NCBI GenBank assembly: GCA_039000515.1
Contig: JBCFYV010000024.1
Coordinates: forward strand, 18,907,541 to 18,971,540
Direction of reading: 5' to 3'
DNA length: 64,000 nucleotides
Source: Timema cristinae
Taxonomy: Eukaryota > Arthropoda > Insecta > Phasmatodea > Timematidae
In this document: positions 10,173 through 21,419 of the stretch, one piece after another
Position numbering within the stretch: the first letter of the stretch is position 1
Layout of the letters: the number at the start of each line of letters is the position of its first letter
Program-made: the position numbers and the translations under genes
The notes under the pieces: generated by a model
The model's database searches: none
The model's input: only the letters and a program-made list of their open reading frames with translations
Told to the model about the DNA's origin: nothing

Positions 10173-11854
10173 CAGTGGTGGTGGAACCGAGGGGTAGGGG
10201 GGCATTGCCGCTGGGGTGAATTGGCCCCCTGGAAAGAATGTACGCCCTCCTAAATAAATTTCAAATCCCCCAATAATATAGAATATTAAACTAAATGATT
10301 GCCTTAAATAAAACTCCAAATGATTTCTAGCTGCATTAAATTTTCAAAATTGTCTGGAGAAGACCACTCCAAATAGCTTCTAGAGTCGTGTAACTGTAAG
10401 AAAAAAATTAGTTGAGGAGCACTCTAAATAACTTCTAGGGACATCTAAATTAAAAAAAAAAAATCTAGGTGAGGGCCACTTCAGATAAGTTTTAGATTGT
10501 TGTAATTTTGAAGAATTTTCTTGCGATAAGCACTAATAGCTTTTGAAAGCCTTTGATCTTTAAAAATTGACCAGTAGAAGAAGATCACTTCAAACATCTG
10601 CTAAAGGCATCTACTTAAAAAAAATCCAGAAGTGGGCCATTTCAAATAGCTTCCAAGTAGATCCCATTTTCAAAATAATGCCGAGCGAAGTCCACTTCAA
10701 ATAGATTTTAAAGGCATCTCATTTTAGAGAAAAATTCAGGTGAGGGGCATTCTAAATAACTTCTAAAACATTTCAGGGGAAGACCCCTTTAGATAGCTTT
10801 TAGAAAATCTAAAGTTAAAAAAAAAAACTCTGGGTGAAGACTTTTTAAATTAGCTTCTAGACTCTATAGGCATCAAAATCTAAAAAATTTCCTGGAGGAG
10901 AAATACTTTAAATATCTTTTAGGAGAATTAAATTTAAAAAAAATTGAAGAGAGGACTACTTTAAACAGCTTTTAAAAGAGTATAATTTCCGAAAATGTAG
11001 GTAAGGACCACTTCAAATTAGTAACAGAGAAAGCAGAGAAAAGGGGAAGTTATTAACTCTTCTGGAATAAATTAGATGTATTTCACACCGTTGATATTCT
11101 CAAAATTGAGGCTGAAAAACTTACATAAAACTACAAATAGCTTCTTAAGGGTTTTCAATAAATTTTTTTAATGTGCCAGGTAGAGGACTATTCTAAATAG
11201 TTTCTATAGGTATCGAGTTTAAAAAAATTTCTGGGTTGGGTGCAAATAGATTATAGATGCAAATAATTTTTTTTTAAATCAGGCAATACCAACTACAAAT
11301 AGCTTCTAAAAGTATCCAATTTAAAAAAAAATTCCATGTTAGTATAATTCCAAATAGCACCTAAAAATATTTAAATAAAAAAAAAAACTTATTGAGAAGA
11401 CCACTTTAAAATCTTCTAGAGGTATCTAGTCGTCGAAAAAGAAAAAGGTCAAGATCACTCTAAATTGTTTCAAGGGGCATCTAATTTCAAATATTTCTAG
11501 GGGAGGACAACTTTAAATAGCTTTTAAAGGAATCTTTTTTTTAATTTATTTATTCAATATGAGAAATACTCAAAAGAGCTTCTAAAGGCATCCAATTTTC
11601 AAAAATTTGCTGAAGGAGGACCACTCCAAATAACTTATAGAAGCATTCAAATTTCAAAAAAAAATTTGGAAAAGACTACTAGTAAAAACAATTCCATATT
11701 CAAAAATTGTGAGGAGAATCACTCCAAATAGCTTTTAGGGACATCCAATTTTCAAACATTTATCGGGGAAGGGTGGGAAGTCAAGTCCCCCAAAAAAGGT
11801 TTTTTTTGCTTGCCCTCCCCAACTCCCTACACAAATAAGGTTCCTACACCACTG
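10173..11854. mobile_element. hAT-type element filled with a degenerate minisatellite
   Basis: The left end CAGTGGTGGTGGAACC is inverted at the right end as GGTTCCTACACCACTG. The flanks are CTCAGGGT (10165-10172) and CTCAGGAT (11855-11862), a 7/8 match expected of a hAT 8-bp target duplication. The interior is not a gene. It is about 25-30 degenerate copies of a unit near 55-60 bp with the core ACTCCAAATAGCTTCTA, then GG-CATC-AATTT, an A-run and GGGGAGGACC. GC-rich subterminal blocks occur at both ends (10190-10240 and 11765-11825). Confidence 0.7.
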
Positions 11855-12299
11855 CTCAGGATCATCAAAGAATTTTAATATTCTCAATTGAATCTCTAGA
11901 CTGCTATAAACATTTATAAATCACAGTGTTTGATGATTTTTCTTCGATGAGACTTACAGCAAAACTTTAAAGACATTTGAGGAAATTAATTAAAAATTGT
12001 ATCAGTTAAACAAAGACCACCAGTATTTAGATGCTAAGACAACAGCTAGGAAAACAAATACTTTTCAGAACTAAAGAAAAATGAAATTCATATAAATGTG
12101 TCAATTCCTTATTTCAAGGTATTGTTGAACGATTAAAAAGAGTTACAACCAAAGATAATAGGTTTAAATTTGACATTGACAATTTCAGTCTTATCAAGTT
12201 TTTTTTCTTTATTTTAAGGAATTGGGAAAAATAAGTCGGTTTTTTTAATTGCATATTTTAATACATTTTCTAACAACCTTGTACTTTCAGGACTGGTTT

Positions 12300-12530
12300 C
12301 AGACCGTTGGTGTGGAAAATGGATTTTTGCAATTTATCAAGGCTACCAAAGACTTTAGCGTGACTCAAGTCACAAGTACCGCTTGTGAATGAGCTTTTTG
12401 TAAACTGATTCAGGCCAAGAATTAACTACAATTATTCAGGACCACCTGGATAAGTTGATGCTTTGATATATTGAACAATTTGGATGTTGATCTAATGATT
12501 GAAAAACTGAAATGCTTAATGTAAAAAGAT
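12300..12530 (+). pseudogene. hAT transposase C-terminal remnant (ZMYM1-like)
   Basis: The plus strand reads TSTACE, a stop, AFCKLIQAKN, a stop, then LNNLDVDLMIEKL. This matches the hAT dimerisation region in the T-x-x-x-C-E-R-S-F-S-K-L-K-x-I-K-x-x-L-R-S order of ZMYM1/DUF4371-type transposases, followed by the acidic D-x-D-x-L-I-x-x tail. Stops replace key positions, so it is dead. Only the C-terminal part is recognisable; 11880-12290 may be its unreadable upstream part. Confidence 0.55.
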
Positions 12531-12807
12531 ATAATAATTGCAAAAAGGGTAAAAATTTAATATAATTAAAAAGGATGAAAAGGGTAAGTAAAAAGGAATA
12601 AAATCATAAAAGGCTATAAGGGAAAAAGAGTAAACTACAAAAATTCTTAAAAGGTAATGATCAGTTATGATTTATAAAACACTTCTCAAAACCACTGAAA
12701 AATGCAACAAATACTCGGAGTATTTGTCTTAATTACGCTAAAGACTGCTTTCAAACAGCTACTAAAACTTTTTTTGATATATTCATTTTCACTTTTTGTT
12801 TCATTTA

Positions 12808-13009
12808 GGGCCAGTTTCATAGTCAGATTTAGTACGCCTCAAGTGTGGCACTACACTAAGTACATGACGACACCTACCTAAATTAGAATGGAATGGGCCA
12901 GTTTCCTATGTGAGAACGGCCCATTCCATTCTGATTTAGGTAGGTGTCGTCATGTACTTAGTGTAGCGCCGCACTTGAGGCGTACTAAATTTGACTATGA
13001 AACTGGCCC
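12808..13009. mobile_element. foldback MITE, PIF/Harbinger-like, with TTA target duplication
   Basis: Two arms of about 92 nt are nearly perfect inverted copies around an 18-nt loop (about 12900-12917). The ends are GGGCCAGTTTCAT and ATGAAACTGGCCC. TTA flanks both sides (12805-12807 and 13010-13012), the target duplication typical of PIF/Harbinger elements. It has no coding capacity. The arms differ at only a handful of positions, suggesting recent insertion or maintained symmetry. Confidence 0.8.
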
Positions 13010-13255
13010 TTAGTGTAAAATATATTTCAAATGTAATTAGTGTAGTCCAAGAGTAATTATATTAACTTTTTTTTAAATAATTTCGAGTTTCCTTGAATAC
13101 GTTTTGCAATGTGTTAACCCACCACCATTTCACAAATGTAAACTCTGAAAGAACTAATTAGGTGTATAGGATTTTATTTTTAAATTAGCGTATTCAATGT
13201 GTACTTTTGGAATAGATTGATTATATCAGCACACAACTTAACTAAATTAAATCTA

Positions 13256-13580
13256 GAACAGACACGACATACAGCCCTCCAGGCATTAATTTCATCAATG
13301 CGAAAGAAACCCCAATTACAGTAGGGCTCCGGTATCCGCGGTTTCACTTACCTACGGTTTACTGCTGCCCATGTTTATTTTTTATTTTTATTAAAGAAAA
13401 AAATTGTTTATAAGTCACAATGCCTACATCATCCCCCAATGTGGGCATAGTGCTATTATCATCATCATTATCATCATTAACCACGGTAGATCTAGGAACA
13501 TATTATCTGTGGATATGGGGACCCTACTCTATACATTTTTCAGCCATGCCAGAAATATAACCCCAAGACCCTTCTTTAGC
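13256..13580 (-). repeat. SINE family D copy interrupted by a Tigger-like end and a CAT run
   Basis: ACGACATACAGCCCTCCAGG ... ATCAATGCGAAAGAAACCCC and, at 13540-13575, GCCATGCCAGAAATATAACC mirror the copy at 14990-15175. Between them sit a pogo/Tigger-type terminus (CAGTAGGGCTCCGGTATCCG at 13319) and a CAT microsatellite (13455-13485). Confidence 0.45.
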
Positions 13581-14041
13581 TTTTCAAGCAGACTGTTTCA
13601 ATGGGATATTATTGTTTAAAAAAAATATTTTTATCAATACAACTATACTATATTTGCTTGGTTCTCACTCATTACAAAAGACATTTTGTAACAAAATTAT
13701 AATTACACAACAAGATGATTACAAAAATATATTACATAGTATTTTACATTATCAAATCAAATAAATGAAATGTGTATGGTGTATTGAAAGGTATTAAAGC
13801 AAAACTAAATTAAAGTATTTTCATTCAAATTAAATACACCACTTTGTACACATCATAAAGAATTTATATAAATGTTCACAAATACTAAATTGATTGAAAA
13901 AAATTTCATTACTCAATAGAGGCATACAAATTTATAGTTATACAGTAGAAACAACTTATTATAAGTAGTGGAAGAAATAAAACTTTTAACACTTTTCTTG
14001 TTGTAAAAGTAATTAGTGAAACCATTTATTACATAAAATCC

Positions 14042-14086
14042 CACCACACACAAAACACACACAAACACACACACACACACACAAAG
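14042..14086. repeat. CA-rich microsatellite
   Basis: Interrupted (CA)n run, with uninterrupted CA units at about 14063-14082. Confidence 0.85.
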
Positions 14087-14989
14087 CTGAAAACAAAAGT
14101 ACATACATAAGCTGAAAATTAAATGATTACATTAAGGTAAGACACATTACAATAATACACTTTTAATTGTATTTTTAAATTCCACTAGGTTGTGTAGTTA
14201 CATTTGAAAACTCTTGTTTTTAGGCCCACTGTAAACAATATTTTAACATAAACATCACTGAGGTACTGTAAAGCTTAAAAAAATGTTTTATGAAAAAAAA
14301 AAATTAAATCAAGTTAGTCTAGAAAAATCTGTAGACAGTAGTGGGAGTGAAGTGATATCTAATGTGGCCCATTATTCGTTGAATATTTAAGTCAGTAAAG
14401 TATGATTCATAAAGTCACAACAATAAAAGGCATTTTACAAATTGCTACACTTGGTTTGGATGGTACTTAAGTTATTATCTTGCAACAAAGGGATAGATGA
14501 TCCAGCACTTTCTTTAGATTAAATATTCATGTTGTTTATTCTAAATAATTATGAAACTCTGATTTTGAATGTTTGTAATACACACAGTGTTCTTTTGAAG
14601 CTTAATGTGATATAAAATATTACTTCCACAAGTTTCTTCAAGGCTGTGGAGTCCATAAGCCAACCTGACTATTTTTTTACTGCCAGACATAAACGGCTAA
14701 AGTGTATTAATCAGTAAGAATAAATGTACTGCATTAAAATGCTACAAGACAGATTACTTCATGGGAAGCTTCTTTGGCATTGTGAATTCATACTTGAATA
14801 GATTTTTAATCAAAATAACAAATGTTAGTCCTAAAGAATAATAAAAGTATAGCATTAAAATTATATATGATATGATTGTTATAATTTTACATCAATTACC
14901 GGTAGTTTCCAGCCTGTAGCCTGGGTTACTTTTTATTCAAAGCCATATATTTTCCACTACAGGCTTGCTAGGCCTGTTGTAGCTTCATA

Positions 14990-15175
14990 TGCCTTGTGAT
15001 ATAGCTTAAGACTAGGACAGGCACAACATCCAGTCCCCGGCCGCTAATATATCAATGTGAAAGGTTAAACCCATATCTTCATCAATGATAAATTTTCGAC
15101 CATGCTGGAAATCGAGCCTAGGACCCTTTGCTCAGTAGGCAGACAAGCTACCAACTGATCTAAGAGTTAATACAG
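14990..15175 (-). repeat. tRNA-derived SINE, family D
   Basis: Read on the minus strand, a head-like region contains GATCAGTTGGTAGCTTGTCT and a B-box-like GGCTCGATTTCC, followed by AGCATGG and the body ending GTTGTGCCTGTCC. The related copy lies at 13256-13580. Confidence 0.5.
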
Positions 15176-15210
15176 ATTGTTATAACATTATAAGTTATTA
15201 TTTTGAAGCC

Positions 15211-15236
15211 GGAGTCTGTACATTTTTACAGACTCC
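15211..15236. other. perfect 10-bp hairpin just outside the transposon
   Basis: GGAGTCTGTA and TACAGACTCC are perfectly inverted around CATTTT. It overlaps the left target duplication. No U-run follows, so it is not an obvious terminator. Confidence 0.6.
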
Positions 15237-15240
15237 ACAA

Positions 15241-17706
15241 TAGGGTGGTTCGAAAAAGATATTAAAGTTGGTGGAGCGAAACATTCGGGTAGTAAAGGTT
15301 GTTGGTTGGTATAAATAAGAAAATTCCAAAATATGAACTCGATCAGATAATATCTTCTGCCCCCAAAACTCTGTCAAAGATTCTCTATTTTGGTTTAAAA
15401 AAAAACTGTAAAATATACGAGCATGTGAGGTTAGCTGGTTGGTGGTTAGGCAAAGCTCATGTAAGATTTATTAGGGTTTTAAGGCATTCCTAATAAACTA
15501 GCACTTGAATGAACATACCCATATATAAAGAAGAGGGGGGAAGAGGGCCTAAATTTCCGAAAATTGTATCAACAGATTCCTCTGTAGAACACACTAAATC
15601 TTTCAAATGGTTAACAATGTACTCATCTCTAACCATAATATGACTTATTTATTTAGCCTTTCAGCCTCTTTTCACTTATCTGTGATGATGACACAGCCCC
15701 CCACCCCCCTCTAGTGAGTGACCAATATAGATTGTCAGTTAGGTCAGTCGTTGCTGTGGCTAGTGCCCTTCTTCAGGATGTTGGCCTTAAATGGTATATC
15801 CTATGATAATTCCACCTTTATGATAAACAAGAATTAAAGGAGAGAAATGTTGCGGATTAAGAGAGAAATGAAGGGAATACCTGCCTTAAGTCATAATCCT
15901 TTAATTGCAGTTTATTTTGATGGCCATAAAGCGAAAACCCTTGTGCAAACCAAGGAAGGAAATATAACCGGAGAGTAGTCGGTGAGAAACACATCACCAT
16001 TGTTAAGGAACCAGGGTCACGTTACTCTGCCCTCAGGTTCAACTAGTTCCATTTCTGTCAGCTTGATGTAATTCTTAGAAGGTAAATTGACGTCAATGAT
16101 GACACAGAGGTTGTAGGATGTGATGGTACAGTAGTAAATACTGGGCACAAGGGTGGTGTAATCACTTTTCTCGAGAGAAAACTTAGTAGACCACTCCAAT
16201 GGCTCACATGCCTACTTCATTTGAATGAGCTATCTTTGAGACATTTATTTTCTTACCTGGATGGCCCAACAATAGGTCCTCCAACGGCACGATTGGGAAG
16301 AGCCTTTCCAAATGCGAAATCTTGCCTGTAAAGGAGTTTGAGCCAGTTAATTGTAAGCTACCTTATATTACTGCCTCTGACCTTAGCACCGATCAACTGT
16401 ACCTTCTTGAGATGGCTCGTGATGTTCAGTCCAGTAACTGTTTTTTTTTTTTTAACTTTCTAGTAGATGAGATCCTGGTCCTTTATCATATCCCAGATGG
16501 TTTACGACTGCAAACAGGATTCTGAGATTATATGTGGCCACAGAAACACCGTCATCTACCTTCCGGTCACTTGTACAGTTTGTCATGAAAGTATATATAC
16601 CTTCCAGGTTCAGAATTAAGTGTAAACCATCACATACTGCGGGGGCAAACACCTGTGGTTTCTTATAACTTAATCTCGATACCTAACTGGCGATCAGAGG
16701 AAAGTGGCGGAGAATGTAATTTTATGTAATGCATTCTTCTGCCATCCTGAAAATATATTGTTGTGTATGATGGTAGATGAAAGAAAGCATATAAGAAAAA
16801 GGCAGTTCACAGCATCTTGAAAATAAGAAACACATCAGGTGATGATGTCCTAACATTTAAAGTCTCTTCAATAAATTTCAATGCTCGCCTATACAAACCT
16901 TATTAACTGTTTGGAGGATGAGGTTACAGAGCCAAGACTACTTGCCAACATTTATTTTTAGATGACCTAAAGACTATTGTCAATGAAGGTCATGGTCACA
17001 AATACTGGTTTCCCCAACTACCATGTCACGTTGAGAGATCTGTGAAGAATGTCACAGAAGCTTTCAGGAAGGTGTGTGGGCAAGAGAGAAGGGATGGGTT
17101 CATTCACTCACAGCTGAAATCATACCTAAAAATGACCTCGTTTGAAACAAAAACCGATTAAAAATTCTTATGTGTCTTAACATGCCGAAGTTTGGTTGAT
17201 TAGGAAGGATGAGGGAGGAACTTAAAGTGCAGCCCCTTCACGTGGCGAGTTCTGAGTCACTTAAATATAAATAGCTGAAGAAGAGCACACACTGCAATCT
17301 TTACACTTGTGTAAAATAGGAAATATGAGAAGATGACAAGGTCGGGTTGGATTCAACAATCTGCCACTCTTTGGCGATTTTCTTAAGTTTTCTACCATTA
17401 AGACATGATTTACCTTCTCTCATTTGAGTGACTCAATCCCTCAAAATGTCAGTTTATCATAAGAGGCATACTTAGAGAGCCTTATACCACTTATATGAGC
17501 TTTGCCTAACCACCCACAAGCAAATATCACATTCTCTTATATTTTACAGTTTTTGACCAAAATAACATATCTTTGACATAGTTTTGGGGGCAGACAATAT
17601 CATACGATCGAGGCCATAGTTTGTAAATTTATTATTGGTACCAACCAACAACTTTTACTGCCTCTAACGTTCCGCTCCGTCAATTTTTATTTTTCGAGCC
17701 ACCCTA
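15241..17706 (+). mobile_element. 2.47 kb long-TIR DNA transposon, 8-bp target duplication
   Basis: The termini are TAGGGTGGTTCGAAAAA and TTTTTCGAGCCACCCTA. The flanks CTCCACAA (15233-15240) and CTCCACAG (17707-17714) agree at 7 of 8 positions. The inverted arms extend roughly 240 bp (15241-15480 with 17470-17706), sharing GCCCCCAAAAC and GGCAAAGCTCAT. A broken ORF fills the interior (separate entry). An 8-bp duplication and a YAGGG terminus fit the hAT or P superfamilies, but I cannot assign one from sequence alone. Confidence 0.75.
15640..17161 (+). pseudogene. broken ORF of a recurrent arthropod transposon protein
   Basis: Plus-strand fragments in shifting frames include IAVYFDGHKAKTLVQTK at about 15907, EKHITIVKEPGSRYSAL at about 15983, LPVKEFEPVNCKLPYITASD then LSTDQLYLLEMA at 16322-16415, FPQLPCHVERSVKNVTEAF at about 17010, and VCGQERRDGFIHSQLKS then FETKTD before the stop at 17159-17161. 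I recognise the order (DGRKD-K-TLV, EEPGS-Y, V-FEP-DC-LP, DLSTDQ-YL, FPCH-QAVER-VK-V-EA, VCG-EARDGFI, FETK) from an uncharacterised protein family found repeatedly in arthropod genomes, probably a transposase. This is recall, not a search. Multiple frameshifts and stops show it is not functional. Confidence 0.6.
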
Positions 17707-17714
17707 CTCCACAG

Positions 17715-18220
17715 CCCTGCGTAAAACTGCATGGTTTGCACTACTCAGACTGCACACTTATCTAATTCAATCATAAGAATAACTAACAAATTACCTATTG
17801 ACCTTAGATACATAAATATTGTTGGTAGAACTGTAGTAATTAAACTCGATAAAATGTTATTGCTGCATACATTAATTAATTCTTATCAACGTCCTAAACA
17901 TTGTTAAGATGAAATTCTTCAAAATTGTTTTTTAAATTTTATTAACTAGATTTATTCATTTAATTATTATATGACGGGTATTAAGAATTAAAAATTATGA
18001 CCAAATGAAGGGATAGGGCATGTTATGTTGATATGCATGAATTTACTTTCAACAAGATGTGCCAAGAGGCAAGAAAATAATATTTTTGAGCATTTTATTT
18101 TTTACATAGGGCCTATAGGTAAATGTGTCTTCAGTGTTAAATTCAACTTTGACCGGAAGACCTGTGTATAGAGTATTCTCTTAACTTTGCCTACTGTAGT
18201 CAAACTTAACTTTAAAACTA
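17715..18220. other. unassigned AT-rich sequence
   Basis: Nothing recognised. Confidence 0.3.
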
Positions 18221-18468
18221 CCCGCCTCAGGTGGCGTAGTTAGCAAACGCGCTAGTTTTGTGTTGAGCTAGACTACTGAAGATGGGGAGATAGAGGGTCG
18301 AATCTTGGTCGGGTGAACTGGAGGATTTTTCCTAAATGGTTTTTCACTCTTCCTCCACGTAAATGCGGGTTCACTTTCTATATATTCAACCTTCCCAATT
18401 CCTAACTAGTAACGTAATTAGTACTTAAGTATATAACCTGAACGGGTAGTAAGATGCGGTGCTAAAAA
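18221..18468 (+). repeat. tRNA-derived SINE, family A, full length
   Basis: The head CCCGCCTCAGGTGGCGTAGT carries the A-box-like GGCGTAGTTAGC and a B-box-like GGTCGAATCTTGG. The middle is CCTAAATGGTTTTTCACTC and the tail is ATAACCTGAACGGGTAGTA, ending GCGGTGCTAAAAAAA. It is one of the better preserved copies. Confidence 0.8.
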
Positions 18469-18489
18469 AACACTTTAGAACTAAATACT

Positions 18490-18640
18490 CCCCATGGCCA
18501 AGCGGTTAAATAGTGAGGACTTTGGTCTGACCCTAGGTGATTCTTAAAACAATGATAATAGTATTTGGGTATAATTCAAGCCAAAGATCCCAGATTTGAT
18601 TTGTGTGTCCAAGTATCATTTTGAATATATACCTAGAAAG
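18490..18640 (+). repeat. tRNA-derived SINE, family C, degraded
   Basis: CCATGGCCAAGCGGTTAAAT resembles a tRNA D-arm and A box. AGATTTGATTTGTGTGTCCA at about 18592 is a decayed B box plus the family C body. It directly follows the family A copy. Confidence 0.45.
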
Positions 18641-19542
18641 TTATGATCTATGCTCAGTTTCAATATAATTTTTAAATTGGTTCCCTTTTTCTTCTTGTTG
18701 ATGTCAAGTGGGTTAAAAAAATGCAATTAAAATACTATTTTCAACATTTTAAATGTTGAAAATGTTCTTTGAAAAATTAACATATGCTGCTTTAACAGCT
18801 CAGAATAAAGTTTTATTTATAATAATGTGCTGTAATTTACTTTATAAATATGAATATATATTTTAATGTGAAAATAATATTGTTAATTTAGAAAGTATCA
18901 TCAAGTGATTATAATGTAGATGTAATCTGAAGCAATTATAGAAAAACATATGAAAAACAAATGAATAAATTCATGTTTTCAATTTTTTTTCTACCTATTG
19001 ACATACTTTATTGTCCTTAGTAAATCTCAACCAAATGCAAACAAGGTCAGTCAGAGTATTATTTTAGCAAGTGTAGAAAAGTAAGACAACAAAATCATTT
19101 TAATGTAGTGAAGTATTTATTATTTAATTTCATGTAAGTAACACTTAAATAAGAGATGCAAGGGCATCTCTTTTAGTTCCCTTTTCAACAAATTTGAGCA
19201 TACTTGTTTCAGTTTCAATTGATTTTCTAAGGCTGACTATACTAATATGGTAGCTTTAATCTGAAATAAATGTAACTCAATTATATCATTCCATACTATG
19301 CTTGCATTATTTTTTTCTACTAGTATAAGTTGTGTTTTTGCAAAACATGATAAGTTCCCTCCAAGGTGAATCTCAACCATGTTTTTTTTACCCCTCCCTC
19401 TTTCTACAAGTTCAGGTTGTACACTGTCAACCATGTTCTTCACAAAGTCCCTATAAGTGGGTATTTTCTAATACATTTTCATCATTTCTTTCTAATGAGA
19501 TAACCATGAAATTAAACATAAATTGTATACTGAAATTGGTGA

Positions 19543-19811
19543 CCTGGTGGTCTAGGGGTAAGGTGTCGGACTTCTGTGCTGGCGGCCGGGGTTTAATCCT
19601 CGGTCCCGGCACAAATTTATCTGATTACCAAACCCTTCCTTCACCTCTGACAAGACATCTTGTGAATGTGTGGAATGCCAGGCCTCCAGCATGGTTCGGA
19701 TTCCACGTTAAACTGTAGGTCCTTCATTTCATCTCACAATCACCCTACCATTACACATTAGCGTAAGTGCGTATAACCTGAACGAGTAGTAAAACGTGGT
19801 GCTAATAATAA
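19543..19811 (+). repeat. SINE family B with perfect 17-bp target duplications
   Basis: The 17-mer TATACTGAAATTGGTGA occurs at 19526-19542 and again at 19812-19828, flanking the element exactly. The head CTGGTGGTCTAGGGGTAAGG has a tRNA-like A box, and GGGGTTTAATCCTCGG is a B-box region. The body differs from family A, but the 3' part CGTATAACCTGAACGAGTAG then GTGGTGCTAATAATAATA is the family A tail. Long target duplications and an (ATA) tail are what LINE-mediated target-primed reverse transcription produces. Confidence 0.9.
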
Positions 19812-19829
19812 TATACTGAAATTGGTGAA

Positions 19830-21410
19830 AATGATGTGCAAATATACAGATATTTGGGCCATTTTTTGCATCATGAAACACAGTAAAGAGTTAAAATATC
19901 AGTGCATACGTTAAATGCATATCTTAAAACAAAGTTAGGCATTACAGCCAGGCTTACAGGACTGCCGAGTCGCTAACGATGACCATAAATTTCTATGTGC
20001 TAGTTACTTTCCATCTTACATAATTATTAAGTGACTGACTTTTGAAACATAGTAACTAATCGATTCTAAACACACAGCTGTTTTGCATTTATTAGAATAT
20101 AAAAGTTTAGTTTACATAAAGATTTTTTAGAAATTAAGTTGTATTACATGGTCATAAAGTTCAGGATGGTACAAGTTTTTAAATTTAATAAAAATCCATG
20201 TGATGGCCTGATTTTATTGTCATAATTTGTAATGTATTAATATACTTTTACCAATCAACACTAAGAAAATGTGTTCCCTATTTTAGCTGGAGATATATTA
20301 AACTTGTTGGCTAATTTTTTTTTAATGTTTGAGCCTTGATTGCAACTCTAAAATAACCAACTGGAACTAGTCTCTTGACTGCATATAAAAGCTATCAAAA
20401 CTACCCCGTACAAAAAAGGAAATGTTATAATTTAAATGTGAACTAAAACAAGTAGCAAAAAACTGAAGATATGTAAATAAATAATTGTTTACTATAGCTA
20501 ATGAAAGATTACACGAGGCTTTGCAGAAGAATAATTTGCAGCAAGTAAAATTTTCCCAAACAAATTAAAGTTGTTTGCCAGGTTCACTCAGTTAATTCTG
20601 AAAAGAAGCAGTCTTACTGTGACGGGTTAGAATATGGTGCAGCTGACAAGATAGAGCCATTGTTTAGTCGGCCAAGATAAGTAAGACCTACCTAAAAAAA
20701 GTTATCCTTTCATTTAGATTAGTTTTTTAATAGGAGACATTACATACTTGTAAATACTGGTAATTTCACAACACTTTTCTCACTTATTTGAAGATACATC
20801 AGTACTTACATTCCTGCAAATATAACATGAAAAACTTTGTTATTTTTTTAAGGAGTATACATTTATTTTTAAAATTAGACATGTACCAACTGATATTGTA
20901 TGAACTATAGCCTAAAGCATATGACACTGCTTAATTGAAACAAACGTGTTTGATTTTGTAAATAATAAGTTAAAATCTAGGTATTTTATTATAACACTTC
21001 AGGTAAGGAATGTGAAACATGTAATGGAAAGTGTGTGCATATATAATGGTATAAATAACTCTTTAAGGAAAACTTTTCACTTTTTGTTGTTGTTGGGGTA
21101 AACAATTAAAAATATAAGGCAACAAGAGTAAATATTCAAGATCATTTTAAAGTAATACATAAATAAAATCAGAATGATTTTAGCAAAGTGTGTAGATTGA
21201 ATTTATATATTTGATCTCTTGTTCTAGTTTTAATACATATTAACCTATTTAAAAATATGTATTTATATACTTTGCAATATATTCCTTTATAAAAAAAAAA
21301 GTTGCTAAACATGGCACAGAAAATTATTTTATACAAAACAAACGTAATACTATGGCACTTATCATAAACTATAATATAACACTATAAAATTTTAAATCTT
21401 GAGTAGGGAG
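19830..21410. other. unassigned AT-rich sequence
   Basis: No gene or repeat structure recognised over about 1.6 kb. Confidence 0.3.
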
Positions 21411-21419
21411 TGGATACAT

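Noticed and set aside
15241..17706. A Polinton/Maverick end because of the long inverted termini starting near AG
   Set aside because: The element is only 2.5 kb, the duplication is best read as 8 bp rather than 6 bp, and no polymerase or integrase sequence is present.
19543..19620. A functional tRNA gene at the family B head
   Set aside because: The acceptor stem does not pair and the sequence continues into a SINE body with target duplications.
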